Of a DNA stretch of 64,000 nucleotides, positions 27,551-35,219 are shown in pieces. Source of the stretch: Magnetospirillum sp. 15-1 (GTDB lineage Bacteria; Pseudomonadota; Alphaproteobacteria; Rhodospirillales; Magnetospirillaceae); assembly GCF_900184795.1 (NCBI RefSeq), contig NZ_FXXN01000027.1, positions 293,748-357,747 of the forward strand, in the 5' to 3' direction. Position numbers and translations under genes: made by a program. Numbering within the stretch: the stretch's first letter is position 1; each line of letters begins with the position of its first letter. Under the pieces are notes generated by a model. That model made no database searches, had not been told where the DNA came from, and was given only the letters and a program-made list of their open reading frames with translations.

Positions 27551-27726
27551 TCCAGAAGCCAGCGTTCGAATGTCGGTACGTGGTAAAGAATCCGGCCGCT
27601 TTTCCGAATCACCGGAGGACCGTTGACGCAGTCTTTCATCCCCAGCTTCTTCAGCCGCGAATAGGGAATAATGTGGCCGTAAAGTGTGGCGATCTCGCGC
27701 CGTGTTTTGAAATCTGAGGGAGCCAT
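27523..27726 (-). CDS. AlpA/excisionase-like DNA-binding protein
   Basis: 67 residues from the ATG at 27726; in-frame starts at 27759 (ATG) and 27777 (GTG) would lengthen it. The TRREIATLYGHIIPYSRLKKL helix-turn-helix, GPPVIRKSGRILYHVPTFER wing and final Trp are the winged-helix pattern of AlpA regulators and excisionases. It is the natural candidate for recombination directionality factor of the island. The last 12 or so codons run into the OLD remnant in another frame. Confidence 0.65.
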   Translation of the reverse strand: MAPSDFKTRREIATLYGHIIPYSRLKKLGMKDCVNGPPVIRKSGRILYHVPTFERWLLEGLSPTTGI

Positions 27727-27730
27727 TATG

Positions 27731-27792
27731 GTCGCACACCTCTGCTGCGACCTGCCCATCCCACAGACAGAGTCCACAGCTTGGTGTGCGAC
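27731..27792 (-). promoter_or_regulatory. inverted repeat flanking the AlpA-like gene start
   Basis: GTCGCACACC at 27731-27740 and its perfect inverse GGTGTGCGAC at 27783-27792, 42 bases apart. The first lies four bases from the ATG at 27726. This suits two half-sites for an autoregulator. Confidence 0.45.
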
Positions 27793-28022
27793 GCCCAGGC
27801 TTTGCAGCAGCGATAGCGGCTGCCAGACGGCCGTAGTGCCCTGAGGTGCGCCCCTGCGAGGGGGCCTTCTTATCGGCTCTGGCGATTACTCATCGCCCCG
27901 CTGCCGTTCTCAGGTAATCTTGCGGTCCTGGTCCGACACACATCGAGCGACACCTGACGGCCACCCGATATTGGGATGAGCTAAAATTAGCAGAACCGCG
28001 AGGAACCAGCAAGCCGATCCTT
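27793..28022. other. non-coding stretch inside the island
   Basis: About 230 bases between the AlpA-like operator and the right arm site. No gene is supported. I see no clear repeat; it probably contains the promoter of the AlpA-like gene. Confidence 0.4.
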
Positions 28023-28040
28023 GGACCAATTTGGACCACG
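28023..28040 (+). repeat. right arm-type site of the integrase
   Basis: Identical 18-bp copy of the left site at 24274-24291, GGACCAATTTGGACCACG, 105 bases from attR. Confidence 0.65.
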
Positions 28041-28046
28041 AAGAGC

Positions 28047-28126
28047 GAACTTTAGGGAACTTTTACGAACTCAGGCGAACCAATAATATCAACAAAAACA
28101 GTTGACTGGCGCGAACTGCCTGGAAC
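28047..28126 (+). promoter_or_regulatory. GAAC array phased at 10 bp beside attR
   Basis: GAAC occurs at 28047, 28057, 28067 and 28077, exactly 10 bp apart, then at 28113 and 28123, again 10 bp apart, with an AT-rich spacer (CAATAATATCAACAAAAACA) between. The phasing puts every copy on one face of the helix. This is expected of cooperative binding by an excisionase or accessory protein. Confidence 0.55.
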
Positions 28127-28144
28127 CGCTGGGGGCTCTGGACG

Positions 28145-28196
28145 GCTTCCCAAGCTTACGACGAGGGTTCGATTCCCTTCACCCGCTCCAACGCTT
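28145..28196 (+). repeat. attR direct repeat: 3' fragment of tRNA-Gly
   Basis: Right copy of the 52-bp repeat. It holds the 3' part of tRNA-Gly including CCA, but no 5' half, so it is not a functional tRNA. Confidence 0.92.
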
Positions 28197-28219
28197 TCCC
28201 AAGGAAATCAACGAACAAG

Positions 28220-28246
28220 CATCCGCCGGAAGGCCGGATGTTTCAT
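28220..28246 (+). terminator. original tRNA-Gly terminator, displaced by the island
   Basis: Stem CATCCG/CGGATG, continued by CC/GG around GGAA, followed by TTTCATT. It lies 24 bases after attR. Before integration it would have lain just after the tRNA gene; it also borders the ubiB 3' end. Confidence 0.5.
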
Positions 28247-28268
28247 TTGCCGTGGGATTTGGCCCGAG

Positions 28269-29810
28269 CTATTTCAGATACAGCGCCACGGCCAGGGCGG
28301 CGGCGATGACCCAGGCTATCAGGGACGAGGGGCGGCGGATGCGGCCCTGGTCGGCGAAGATGGTCTTTACCGTGTCGGGATGCAGCTTGAGGCCGTGGTT
28401 GACCAGCATGGAATAGGTCTTCTCGGTCTCGGCCAGCAGGCGGGGCAGGCGTTCGAGCGAGCCGACCACGCTGGTCACCGTTTCCCGCACCCGGGCCTCG
28501 GGGCCGAGATTCTCGCGCATCCAACCCTCGATCAGCGGTTGGGCCAGATGCCACATGTTGATGTTGGGGTCGAGGATGCGCCCGACGCCCTCGGCCACCA
28601 GCATGCTCTTTTGCAGCAGCAGCAATTGCGGCTGGGTTTCCATGGCGAAGGTCTCGGTGACCTGGAACAGCTGGCCCAGCAGCTTGGCGATGGAAATCTC
28701 GTGCAGCGGGCGGCCCAGGATGGGTTCGGCGATGGAGCGGCAGGCCTGGGTGAAGGTATCCAGGGACTGGTCGGCGGGCACGTAGCCGGCAGCGAAATGC
28801 ACCTCGGCCACCTTGCGGTAGTCGCCCGACAGGAAGCCCAGCAGCATCTCGCCCAGGAAACGCCGGGTGCGCTTGTCGACGCGCCCCATGATGCCGAAAT
28901 CCATGGCGATCAGGGTGCCGTTCTCACCGATGAACAGATTGCCCGGATGCATGTCGGCGTGGAAGAAGCCGTCACGGAACACCTGGTTGAACATGGCCTC
29001 GGCGGCCTTGGCCAGCACGTCGACGGGATCGATGCCGGCGGCCCGCAGGCGGTCGGTCTCGTCCACCGGAATGCCCGAGACGCGCTCCAGGGTCAGCAGG
29101 CGCTTGCCGGTGCGCAGCCAGTCCACCTCGGGGACCTTGAAATTGTCGTCGCCGCGGAAGTTCTCGGCCAGTTCGGAGGCGGCGGCCGCCTCGAAGCGCA
29201 GATCCATCTCGAGGGTGACGGATTCCTCGAAGGTCTTGACCGTCTCCACCGGCTTGAGGCGGCGGATGCGGGGAATGGTCAGCTCCGCCCACTCGGCCAG
29301 CCAATACAAGAGGTCGATGTCGCGGTGGAACTTGGCCTCGACGCCGGGACGCAGCACCTTGACCGCCACTTCGCGGCCTTCGCGCGTGGTGGCGAAATGC
29401 ACCTGGGCGATGGAGGCCGCCGCCACCGGTGCGTCGTCGAAGGTGGAATAGAAATCGGACAGCGGCCCGCCCAGTTCCTCCTCGACGATGCGCCGCGCCT
29501 CCGCGGGCGGGAACGGCGGCAATTCGTCCTGCAGCCCCGACAGGTCGGCGGCCATTTCCTCGCCCAGCAGGTCGGCGCGGGTAGACAGCGCCTGGCCCAG
29601 CTTGATGAAGGACGGTCCCAGTTCGGCCAGGGCGGCGGCCAGCCGCAGGCCCGGACGGCCGGTACTGACCGGCGAGCGGCCGCCGCGCAGCAGCTTCGAG
29701 CCGAAGCGCGCGATGGGCAGGTAGTCTTCCAGCAGGAACAGGGCGTCGTGGCGGGCCAGGACGCGGCCGATGGTCAGCAGGCGGTTGAGATTGCGGACGG
29801 AACGGATCAT
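28269..29810 (-). CDS. ubiB: ubiquinone biosynthesis regulatory protein UbiB
   Basis: 513 residues, an atypical protein-kinase-like ATPase needed for ubiquinone synthesis. Seen: the KxGQ motif in FIKLGQALSTRADLL, AVKVLRPG with the ATP-binding Lys, FFHADMHPGNLF catalytic loop and AMDFGIMGR. The C-terminus has a membrane helix ending at the last residue (IAWVIAAALAVALYL). It lies downstream of ubiE on the same strand with a 91-base gap. Confidence 0.95.
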   Translation of the reverse strand: MIRSVRNLNRLLTIGRVLARHDALFLLEDYLPIARFGSKLLRGGRSPVSTGRPGLRLAAALAELGPSFIKLGQALSTRADLLGEEMAADLSGLQDELPPFPPAEARRIVEEELGGPLSDFYSTFDDAPVAAASIAQVHFATTREGREVAVKVLRPGVEAKFHRDIDLLYWLAEWAELTIPRIRRLKPVETVKTFEESVTLEMDLRFEAAAASELAENFRGDDNFKVPEVDWLRTGKRLLTLERVSGIPVDETDRLRAAGIDPVDVLAKAAEAMFNQVFRDGFFHADMHPGNLFIGENGTLIAMDFGIMGRVDKRTRRFLGEMLLGFLSGDYRKVAEVHFAAGYVPADQSLDTFTQACRSIAEPILGRPLHEISIAKLLGQLFQVTETFAMETQPQLLLLQKSMLVAEGVGRILDPNINMWHLAQPLIEGWMRENLGPEARVRETVTSVVGSLERLPRLLAETEKTYSMLVNHGLKLHPDTVKTIFADQGRIRRPSSLIAWVIAAALAVALYLK

Positions 29811-29901
29811 TTATGCGCCCCTCGCCGGGCGCGCCCGTGTGGGCGCTTGGCCGCCGCCTCAATGGCGGCAAGGATGCCGGCGAAAATGAAGTTCGCCGGC
29901 A

Positions 29902-30660
29902 TCAGAGCCGCCAGCCCGAATGGATGGCGGCGATGCCCGCCGACAGGTTGCGCACCTCGACACGGGCGAAGCCGGCGGCCTCGACCATGGCGGCCATCTC
30001 CTCCTGGGGCGGGAACTTGCGGATGCTTTCCACCAGATACTGATAGGCCTCGGCATTGCCGGTGACCATGCCGCCCACCTTGGGCAGCACGTTGAAGGAG
30101 TAGGCGTCATAGGCCTCGCGCAATCCCGGTACGATGACGCGGGAGAATTCCAGGCACATGAAGCGCCCGCCCGGTTTCAGGACCCGGTAGGCCTCGGCGA
30201 TGGCGCGGTCCCAATGGGTGACGTTGCGCAGGCAGAAGGCGATGGTATAGCGGTCGACCGACCGGTCGGGTATGGGCAATTCCTCGGCATTGCCGCACAC
30301 CCAGGTCAGTCCCCCCAGCAGATTGCGGTCCACGGCGCGGTCGCGCCCGACGGCCAGCATCTCGCGGTTGATGTCGCAGACGGTGACCGGTCCGCCGCCC
30401 CGCTTTTTCCAGCCGAAGGCGATGTCGCCGGTCCCGCCGCCCACGTCCAGCAGGGTCTGGTCCGGGCGGGGACGCAGCATGTCGAGGAACGCCGACTTCC
30501 ACAGGCGATGCACGCCGGCGCTCATCAGGTCGTTCATCAGGTCGTATTTGGACGCCACCGAATCGAAGACGCCGCGGACCAGAGAGACCTTCTCGGCCTC
30601 GGCCACGGTCTTGAAGCCGAAATGGGTGGTGCCGCCGTTGTGGGAATGGCTGTTCGTCAT
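29902..30660 (-). CDS. ubiE: ubiquinone/menaquinone C-methyltransferase UbiE
   Basis: 252 residues. SAM-dependent methyltransferase that adds the C-methyl group to the benzoquinol ring in ubiquinone synthesis. Seen: [20 protein letters not shown] near the start, [16 protein letters not shown], the SAM-binding [11 protein letters not shown] and the [20 protein letters not shown] region. It begins 83 bases from the divergent mutM. Confidence 0.96.
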   Translation of the reverse strand: MTNSHSHNGGTTHFGFKTVAEAEKVSLVRGVFDSVASKYDLMNDLMSAGVHRLWKSAFLDMLRPRPDQTLLDVGGGTGDIAFGWKKRGGGPVTVCDINREMLAVGRDRAVDRNLLGGLTWVCGNAEELPIPDRSVDRYTIAFCLRNVTHWDRAIAEAYRVLKPGGRFMCLEFSRVIVPGLREAYDAYSFNVLPKVGGMVTGNAEAYQYLVESIRKFPPQEEMAAMVEAAGFARVEVRNLSAGIAAIHSGWRL

Positions 30661-30743
30661 GGTGCGGCACCTTATCGCGGAATTTCGGCGCTGTCACGAG
30701 GAGGGAGGGGACTTGGCGCGGCGCCTCCATTATACTGACGGCC

Positions 30744-31583
30744 ATGCCCGAGCTGCCCGAAGTCGAAACCGTCGCAAAAGGCCTGGCCCAAGTGTGGGAC
30801 GGGCGCCGTTTCGTGTCGGTGGAGACGCGGCGCGCCGGATTGCGCCTGCCGTTCCCCCGGGACTTCGCCAAGCGCCTGACCGGCCGCACCGTGGAGAAGG
30901 TCGGGCGCCGCGCCAAGTATCTGGTGGTGCGGCTCGACGGCGGGCTGGTGATGCTGGGCCATCTCGGCATGTCGGGACGCATGACCATCGGAGGGTTGCG
31001 CAATGCTCCGCCCGGTCCCCACGACCACGTGGAATGGGTGACCGATCAGGGCGTCAGCGTGACGCTGACCGATCCCCGCCGCTTCGGCCTGATGACCCTG
31101 TGCGATGCTTCCGAACTGGCAAGCCACCCGCTGCTGGCCGGCATCGGGCCCGAGCCGCTGGATGACGCCTTCGATGCCGGCGTGCTGGCCGAAGCTTTGG
31201 CGGGCAAGAGCGGGCCCATCAAGACGGTGCTGCTGGATCAGAAGGTGGTGGCGGGGCTGGGCAATATCTACGTGTGCGAAAGCCTGTTCCGTTCGGGCAT
31301 CTCGCCGCTGCGCCCCGCCGGAGGCCTGAGCCGGGCCGAGGTGGGCCGCCTGCTTCCCGAGATCAAGGCGGTGCTCCGCGAGGCCATCGCGGCGGGGGGC
31401 TCCACCCTGCGCGACCACGCCCGCCCCGACGGCGAACTGGGGTATTTCCAGCACTCCTTCCAGGTCTACGGCCGCGAGGGCGAGAGCTGTCCCGGCTGTC
31501 CCGGGGCGCCGGAATGCGGCGGTATCAGCCGGATTACGCAGGCGGGCCGCTCCACTTTCTATTGTGCGAAGCGTCAAGGGTGA
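30744..31583 (+). CDS. mutM: formamidopyrimidine-DNA glycosylase (variant zinc finger)
   Basis: 279 residues. Removes 8-oxoguanine and formamidopyrimidines from DNA. The N-terminal PELPEVE with catalytic Pro2 and Glu3, the [10 protein letters not shown] strand, and [18 protein letters not shown] helix-2-turn-helix are intact. The C-terminal zinc finger is odd: [13 protein letters not shown] then [12 protein letters not shown], where the usual YCPxC end would place a fourth Cys. Here the codon is CGT (Arg), one transition from TGT. The extra Cys in APEC may substitute as ligand. Confidence 0.94.
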   Translation: MPELPEVETVAKGLAQVWDGRRFVSVETRRAGLRLPFPRDFAKRLTGRTVEKVGRRAKYLVVRLDGGLVMLGHLGMSGRMTIGGLRNAPPGPHDHVEWVTDQGVSVTLTDPRRFGLMTLCDASELASHPLLAGIGPEPLDDAFDAGVLAEALAGKSGPIKTVLLDQKVVAGLGNIYVCESLFRSGISPLRPAGGLSRAEVGRLLPEIKAVLREAIAAGGSTLRDHARPDGELGYFQHSFQVYGREGESCPGCPGAPECGGISRITQAGRSTFYCAKRQG

Positions 31584-31598
31584 TGGTATAGGCTTTCC

Positions 31599-31958
31599 AT
31601 GGCTCGTTTTCGGCGTCTGGCTACCGCTTTCGTGCTTACCCTCCTGCTCGGCGCCGGTTCGGCGCGGGCCGAGGCGTTCCTGTCCGCCTACGAGGATCTG
31701 CCGCTGCCCCCCGGCCTGACCGAGGCGATGGGGTCGGGCGTATCCTTCGATTCTCCCTCTGGGCGGATCGTCGAGGCCTATGCCCACGGCGCCGCCAAGG
31801 CCGCCGACATCCTGAAATTCTATGCCGCCACCCTGCCGCAGTTGGGCTGGACCCGCGAGAGCGACCGGCTCTACCGCCGCGAGGCCGAGGTGCTGCGACT
31901 CGAGACGTCCCACGACCGCGCCGGGACGACCCTGCGCTTCACCATTTCCCCCGAGTGA
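31599..31958 (+). CDS. small secreted protein of unknown function
   Basis: 119 residues. An Arg-rich start, a hydrophobic stretch (LATAFVLTLLLGAGS) and ARAEA form a clear Sec signal peptide with cleavage after ARA. The mature part is about 95 residues with a mixed alpha/beta pattern, including ILKFYAATLPQLGWTRES and a final beta strand TTLRFTISPE. It is likely periplasmic. It lies 15 bases after mutM and 38 before the enoyl-CoA hydratase gene, all on the plus strand. I do not assign a function. Confidence 0.75.
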   Translation: MARFRRLATAFVLTLLLGAGSARAEAFLSAYEDLPLPPGLTEAMGSGVSFDSPSGRIVEAYAHGAAKAADILKFYAATLPQLGWTRESDRLYRREAEVLRLETSHDRAGTTLRFTISPE

Positions 31959-31996
31959 CACACCCCAATCGACACTCTTAGCGAAGAGGAATTCCC

Positions 31997-32773
31997 ATGG
32001 CTTTCGAGAACATCACCGTCGAGACCCGCGGCAATGTCGGCCTGATCGCGCTAAACCGCCCCAAGGCCATGAACGCGCTGTGCGCCGCCCTGATCAGCGA
32101 GCTGGGCCAGGCGCTCGACGCCTTCGAAGCCGACGATTCCATCGGCGCCGTGGTGCTGACCGGCTCGGACAAGGCCTTCGCCGCCGGCGCCGACATCAAG
32201 GAGATGGCGTCGAAGGGCTACATGGATGTCTACCTCGCCAACTTCATCACCGACGGCTGGGAGCGCGTCACCAAGTGCCGCAAGCCCATCGTTGCGGCGG
32301 TGGCCGGCTTCGCGCTGGGCGGCGGCTGCGAGATGGCCATGATGTGCGACTTCATCATCGCCGGCGACAACGCCAGGTTCGGCCAGCCCGAGATCACCAT
32401 CGGCACCATTCCCGGCGCCGGCGGCACCCAGCGCCTGACGCGGGCCGTGGGCAAGTCCAAGGCCATGGAGATGTGTCTCACCGGCCGCATGATGGATGCC
32501 GCCGAGGCCGAGCGTGCCGGGCTGGTCAGCCGCATCGTGCCGGTGGCCGAACTGGTGGATGAGGCCGTCAAGGCCGCCTCCAAGATCGCGGCCCTGTCGC
32601 GCCCCATCGTCATGCTGTGCAAGGAATCGGTCAACGCCGCCTTCGAGACCATGCTGGCCCAGGGCGTCACCTTCGAGCGCCGGCTGTTCCATTCCACCTT
32701 CTCCACCGAGGACCAGAAGGAAGGCATGGCCGCCTTCGTCGAGAAGCGCGCCCCGGCTTTCAAGAACAGGTAG
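31997..32773 (+). CDS. enoyl-CoA hydratase
   Basis: 258 residues, crotonase fold. Hydrates trans-2-enoyl-CoA in fatty acid beta-oxidation. The oxyanion-hole segments are visible: [12 protein letters not shown] and [17 protein letters not shown], with the catalytic Glu pair in GCEMA and in [19 protein letters not shown]. It is normal length. The start follows GAAGAGGA. A hairpin follows the stop. Confidence 0.93.
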   Translation: MAFENITVETRGNVGLIALNRPKAMNALCAALISELGQALDAFEADDSIGAVVLTGSDKAFAAGADIKEMASKGYMDVYLANFITDGWERVTKCRKPIVAAVAGFALGGGCEMAMMCDFIIAGDNARFGQPEITIGTIPGAGGTQRLTRAVGKSKAMEMCLTGRMMDAAEAERAGLVSRIVPVAELVDEAVKAASKIAALSRPIVMLCKESVNAAFETMLAQGVTFERRLFHSTFSTEDQKEGMAAFVEKRAPAFKNR

Positions 32774-32781
32774 AACGGCGA

Positions 32782-32809
32782 CGGAGCCCGGTGAATCCGC
32801 CGGGCTCCG
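32782..32809 (+). terminator. hairpin after enoyl-CoA hydratase
   Basis: A 10-bp stem CGGAGCCCGG/CCGGGCTCCG with an 8-base loop lies eight bases after the stop. It is followed by ATTC, so the U-run is weak. Confidence 0.55.
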
Positions 32810-32818
32810 ATTCAACGC

Positions 32819-32847
32819 TTGACGACCTTCCGGCGCGGACATATAAA
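32819..32847 (+). promoter_or_regulatory. near-consensus housekeeping promoter of rpsT
   Basis: TTGACG, 17 bases, TATAAA, ending 41 bases before the rpsT start. It is the closest match to the sigma-70 consensus that I see in the window. Confidence 0.75.
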
Positions 32848-32888
32848 CGCGCCTTCGAATTTGCAACCGTGTTCCAAGGTTCTGATCC

Positions 32889-33161
32889 ATGGCCCATCAT
32901 AAGTCGGCTAAGAAGCGCATCCGCCAGACCGAGCGTCGCACCGAGGTCAATCGCGCCCGCGTGAGCCGCATCCGCACCTTCGTCAAGAAGGTCGAGCTTG
33001 CCATTTCCGGCGGCGATTCCGCCGCTGCCCAGGCCGCCCTCAAGGAGGCTCAGCCCGAGCTGATGAAGGGCGCCCAGGCCGGCGTGCTGCACAAGAATAC
33101 CGCGTCGCGCAAGGTTTCCCGCCTCGTCGCCCGCGTCAAGGATATGAAGCCGCTGGCCTAG
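32889..33161 (+). CDS. rpsT: 30S ribosomal protein S20
   Basis: 90 residues, highly basic and helical. [20 protein letters not shown] at the start and [15 protein letters not shown] near the end are diagnostic. S20 binds 16S rRNA early in assembly. It is monocistronic, with its own strong promoter and terminator. Confidence 0.97.
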   Translation: MAHHKSAKKRIRQTERRTEVNRARVSRIRTFVKKVELAISGGDSAAAQAALKEAQPELMKGAQAGVLHKNTASRKVSRLVARVKDMKPLA

Positions 33162-33191
33162 TGCCAATGGTTTGATTTTCCTGCGATTTCC

Positions 33192-33228
33192 AAGGGCCGC
33201 GCCTTGTGCGCGGCCCTTGTCGTTTTTG
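33192..33228 (+). terminator. intrinsic terminator of rpsT
   Basis: An 11-bp perfect stem AAGGGCCGCGC/GCGCGGCCCTT with a 5-base loop is followed by GTCGTTTTTGTG, 30 bases after the stop. Confidence 0.85.
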
Positions 33229-33664
33229 TGATTCAAGGCAAATCCGTGAGTCTGGAATTGCAAGCAAAAAATTTTCCATGTTCGCGTTCCGATCACGTTG
33301 CGAGTCAACAAGCGGGTCGGTAGAGTCGCGAACCTCGCTGGTCGCAATAAAGCGGCGCCGCGAAATCAATAGAATTTTGTCTTTTTTATTTGTTCTCTGT
33401 TTCGCACTACTGTGTGAAGCGGATCACAGCCCGTTGATGACTTTTTGTAATATGGATGGTTGGACGTATTTACAGTCTGGTCACACCGGAGTATGACTCG
33501 GCGCGACCAACGTCAGGGGTGGCAAAGCCGTATGTGTACGGGGCGTTCGCGGCCCGCGGGGAGGGGACCCCACCATATAATGTCGCCGCCGGCGAAAAGA
33601 GGTCGGTGTCGAGGCAAGGTTTCACGGCATCGCAGGACGATGGGTCAAGGATTCGGGGACGGCA
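33229..33664 (+). promoter_or_regulatory. dnaA upstream region
   Basis: 436 bases without a supported gene. An AT-rich stretch at about 33350-33480 (AGAATTTTGTCTTTTTTATT) stands out from the GC-rich surroundings. A perfect TATAAT lies at 33576-33581, 84 bases before the dnaA start, with no good -35. I found no TTATCCACA-type DnaA box on either strand, so I do not call a replication origin here. Confidence 0.45.
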
Positions 33665-35113
33665 ATGGTAAAGTCTGAGTGGGATCGGGTGAAGGTCAGG
33701 CTGAAGGACGAGGTCGGCGACGCCGCTTATCGCTCCTGGCTGCGGCCCATCACCCTGCACGGCATGACCGACGACGCCGTCAAGCTGGCCCTGCCGACGC
33801 GCTTCATGCGCGACTGGGTCAACACCCACTATGCCGAACGCATCCGCACCCTGTGGGGGGCCGAGAACCCAGCCATCCGCAATGTCGAGATCGTGGTCGA
33901 GGCCGCCCGCGCCGTCTCCGTCGCCCAGAGTGCCGCCAAGACGGCCACCGCCGCCGTGAAGGCTCTCCCCGCCGCCGAGAAGGCCCATTCCGCCGAAAAA
34001 GCCCATTCCGCCGAAAAAGCCCGTCCCGTCGAGGTTGCCCGTCCCGCGCCGTGCGCCCCGGCCGCCGCGCCGGGCAACGACATCGACGAACTGGGCGCCC
34101 CGCTGGACAATCGCTTCACCTTCAAGAACTTCGTGGTGGGCAAGCCCAACGAATTCGCCTGGGCGGCGGCACGCCGCGTGGCCGAGGCCGATCAGGTATC
34201 GTTCAACCCGCTGTTTCTTTATGGCGGCGTCGGCCTGGGCAAGACCCACCTGATGCACGCCATCGCCCACCACATCCGCGAGCGCAGCCCCGAGCGCAGC
34301 GTGCTGTACCTCTCGGCCGAGAAGTTCATGTACCGCTTCATCCGGGCGCTGCGCGGCCAGGACACCATGTCGTTCAAGGAGCAGTTCCGCTCCGTCGACG
34401 TGCTGATGATCGACGACGTGCAGTTCATCGCCGGCAAGGATGCCACCCAGGAAGAGTTCTTCCACACCTTCAACGCCCTGGTGGACCAGGGCAGCCAGAT
34501 CGTCATCTCGGCCGACAAGTCGCCCAGCGACCTGGAAGGGATCGAGGAACGCCTGCGGTCGCGCATGGCCTGCGGTCTGGTGGCCGACATCCACGCCACC
34601 ACCTACGAACTGCGCCTGGGCATCCTGCAGTCCAAGGCCGAGCAGATGGGGGTGATCGTGCCCCAGAAGGTCATGGAATTCCTGGCCCACAAGATCATCT
34701 CCAACGTCCGCGAGCTGGAAGGCGCGCTGAATCGCGTGGTCGCCCATTCCCAGTTGGTGGGCCGCACCATCACGCTCGAAACCACCCAGGAAGTGCTGCA
34801 CGACCTGCTGCGTGCCTCGGACCGCCGGATCACCATCGAGGAGATTCAGAAGAAGGTGGCCGAGCACTTCACCATCAAGCTGGCGGAAATGTCCTCGGCC
34901 CGGCGCTCGCGTCAGGTGGCCCGGCCCCGCCAGATCGCCATGTATCTGGCCAAGCAGTTGACCAGCCGTTCGCTGCCCGAGATCGGCCGCAAATTCGGCG
35001 GCCGCGACCACACCACCGTCATGCACGCGGTGAAGAAGGTCGAGGAGCTGAAGGAATGCGACCAGAATTTCGCCGAGGACGTGGAACTGCTGCGCCGCAT
35101 GCTGCAAGGCTGA
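33665..35113 (+). CDS. dnaA: chromosomal replication initiator DnaA
   Basis: 482 residues. Domain I at residues 1-85 (SWLRPITLHGMTDDAVKLAL), a variable Ala-rich domain II with the short repeat EKAHSAEKAHSAEKA at about 100-115, then the AAA+ domain with Walker A GGVGLGKTH, Walker B LMIDDVQFI and the box VII region. Domain IV ends with the DnaA-box-binding signature GRDHTTVMHAVKKVEEL. It heads dnaA-dnaN-recF-gyrB. Confidence 0.98.
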   Translation: MVKSEWDRVKVRLKDEVGDAAYRSWLRPITLHGMTDDAVKLALPTRFMRDWVNTHYAERIRTLWGAENPAIRNVEIVVEAARAVSVAQSAAKTATAAVKALPAAEKAHSAEKAHSAEKARPVEVARPAPCAPAAAPGNDIDELGAPLDNRFTFKNFVVGKPNEFAWAAARRVAEADQVSFNPLFLYGGVGLGKTHLMHAIAHHIRERSPERSVLYLSAEKFMYRFIRALRGQDTMSFKEQFRSVDVLMIDDVQFIAGKDATQEEFFHTFNALVDQGSQIVISADKSPSDLEGIEERLRSRMACGLVADIHATTYELRLGILQSKAEQMGVIVPQKVMEFLAHKIISNVRELEGALNRVVAHSQLVGRTITLETTQEVLHDLLRASDRRITIEEIQKKVAEHFTIKLAEMSSARRSRQVARPRQIAMYLAKQLTSRSLPEIGRKFGGRDHTTVMHAVKKVEELKECDQNFAEDVELLRRMLQG

Positions 35114-35219
35114 TCCCTACCCCCGAAATCGCTTTTGGACTCCGGCGCCTGTGATATACTGCCCAGCCCTGCCTCAGGGGGGGGCGGTAATGAATCATAT
35201 GGGTAGTCAGCAAAACGCC

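Larger units (their letters stand above)
24178..28144. mobile_element. 3967-bp integrative element in tRNA-Gly
   Basis: Bounded by a 52-bp perfect direct repeat (24178-24229 and 28145-28196) made of the 3' part of tRNA-Gly. The first gene inside is a tyrosine integrase reading away from the tRNA, a classical genomic-island layout. Cargo: ParD/ParE-like pair, Xre-like regulator, MNT nucleotidyltransferase, an 82-residue unknown, a broken OLD-type nuclease and an AlpA-like regulator. Parts of 26640-28100 are visibly more AT-rich than the host. No conjugation, phage structural or replication genes are present, so it depends on others or is decayed. Confidence 0.9.

Noticed and set aside
28145-28196. 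Second tRNA-Gly gene
   Set aside because: Only the 3' part is present; the acceptor 5' strand and D arm are missing.
33229-33664. Replication origin next to dnaA
   Set aside because: No DnaA boxes were found on either strand, so AT-richness alone is not enough.
33206-33671. Short open frames upstream of dnaA
   Set aside because: They overlap the rpsT terminator and AT-rich non-coding DNA, overlap one another in several frames, and have no ribosome site or recognisable sequence.
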